From Marisimplicoccus framensis_A (GTDB taxonomy: Bacteria > Bacteroidota > Bacteroidia > Flavobacteriales > Flavobacteriaceae), in NCBI GenBank assembly GCA_042088875.1, contig JBELLF010000046.1, positions 1 to 7,049 on the forward strand: a stretch of DNA of 7,049 nucleotides, in the 5' to 3' direction. A model generated the notes under the pieces. The model saw only the letters and a list, made by a program, of their open reading frames with translations, ran no database searches and had not been told where the DNA came from. The position numbers and the translations under genes were made by a program. Shown here piece after piece: positions 6,344-7,049 of this stretch; the first letter of the stretch is position 1; the number at the start of each line of letters is the position of its first letter.

Positions 6344-7048
6344 ATGAACAAAAACAAATCCATAGATTTTGTTCAGATAAAAAATATTTTTGAATCTATA
6401 TCAAATGAATATGATTTCATGAATGATTTAATGACTTTGAGAAACCATTCGAAATGGAAAAAAGAAATAGCTGAAATTGCAATAGCTTCATCTCCTAAAA
6501 GAATCCTTGATATTGCTACTGGCACTGGGGATATTGCGATAAACCTAAGCAAAATTAAAGGCTCAAAGATAGAGGGGGTTGATATATCTGGCAATATGCT
6601 TAAAATAGCGCGTAAAAAAATTGACAAATTAAAAATTGATAATATAGTTCTTAAAACATGTGAAGCTGAGAATTTAGTTTTCGAAGATAATCACTTTGAT
6701 ATTGTATCAATCGGGTATGGAGTTAGGAACTTTAGCAATTTAGGAAAAGGTTTAAGTGAAAGTTTTAGAGTTTTAAAGAAAGATGGAAAGTTAATAATAC
6801 TTGAAACTTCAATCCCAGAAAACCTGATAGTTAAGTTCATGTATACTATAATAACCAGTATATACATTCCAATCATTGCTTTTATTTTTTCAGGAAAAAC
6901 AAAAGCATACCTTTATCTATTAGATTCAACAAAAAAATTTCCTCCAAAAAATAAATTCATAAAGATGCTTTACAGAACAGGTTTTGAAAAAGTTGAAACT
7001 AGAAAAAAACTTTATGGCGCCTCAACAATTTATATAGCTTCAAAATAA
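6344..7048 (+). CDS. ubiE: UbiE/MenG demethylmenaquinone C-methyltransferase
   Basis: SAM-dependent methyltransferase expected to methylate demethylmenaquinone to menaquinone, the last step in making the respiratory quinone, probably at the membrane face. The 234-aa protein has normal length and a complete reading frame; the stop is one base from the window edge. The N-terminal UbiE signature is IFESISNEYDFMNDLM (15-30) followed by HSKWKKE (35-41). SAM-binding motif I is ILDIATGTGD (54-63), then GVDISGNML (78-86), CEAENLVFEDNHFD (106-119), YGVRNFS (125-131) and FRVLKKDGKLIILE (141-154). A hydrophobic stretch at about 161-183 may touch the membrane. The C-terminus, LYGASTIYIASK, lacks the Gly-Gly common in UbiE proteins. 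It begins 2 nt after trpA with no terminator between, so it is likely co-transcribed. The choice of menaquinone rather than ubiquinone rests on the inferred Bacteroidota host. Confidence 0.92.
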   Translation: MNKNKSIDFVQIKNIFESISNEYDFMNDLMTLRNHSKWKKEIAEIAIASSPKRILDIATGTGDIAINLSKIKGSKIEGVDISGNMLKIARKKIDKLKIDNIVLKTCEAENLVFEDNHFDIVSIGYGVRNFSNLGKGLSESFRVLKKDGKLIILETSIPENLIVKFMYTIITSIYIPIIAFIFSGKTKAYLYLLDSTKKFPPKNKFIKMLYRTGFEKVETRKKLYGASTIYIASK

Positions 7049-7049
7049 A

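Overview
The window holds a complete, compact tryptophan biosynthesis operon on the + strand, in the order trpE-trpG-trpD-trpC-trpF-trpB-trpA. It is followed 2 nt later by a complete menaquinone methyltransferase gene (ubiE, also called menG) that ends one base before the window edge. I find no genes on the minus strand, no mobile elements, no RNA genes and no CRISPR. Apart from the first 55 bases, essentially every base is coding.

The sequence is strongly A+T-rich, and the start codons have A-rich upstream regions with no consistent Shine-Dalgarno motif. All seven Trp proteins are separate, monofunctional enzymes. The EGDCFBA order, the weak SD signals, the Ser-rich loop of TrpA and the use of a UbiE-family enzyme, presumably for menaquinone, all point to the Bacteroidota. 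A marine, low-GC, Flavobacteriia-like lineage is most likely. This assignment is inferred from recalled family patterns, not from a search.

Layout: positions 1-55 are the end of a leader region. It contains a strong intrinsic-terminator hairpin (25-44 plus a T-run to 52) that stops only 3 nt before the trpE start codon. That leaves almost no room for a promoter between terminator and gene, so the hairpin most likely acts as a transcription attenuator for the operon. Positions 56-6341 carry the seven trp genes, joined by ATGA overlaps (E/G, G/D, D/C), longer overlaps (C/F, F/B) and a TAATG junction (B/A). Positions 6344-7048 carry ubiE.

Together TrpE and TrpG make anthranilate from chorismate and glutamine. 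TrpD adds phosphoribosyl, TrpF isomerises, TrpC closes the indole ring, and TrpA and TrpB convert indole-glycerol phosphate and serine to tryptophan. UbiE probably performs the last step of menaquinone synthesis, another pathway that starts from chorismate. All active-site residues I checked in the seven Trp enzymes are present, so the pathway looks intact. I do not see a new biological system here. The points most worth a second look are the attenuator-like leader, the marked scarcity of tryptophan in the enzymes that make it, and the attachment of ubiE to the operon.
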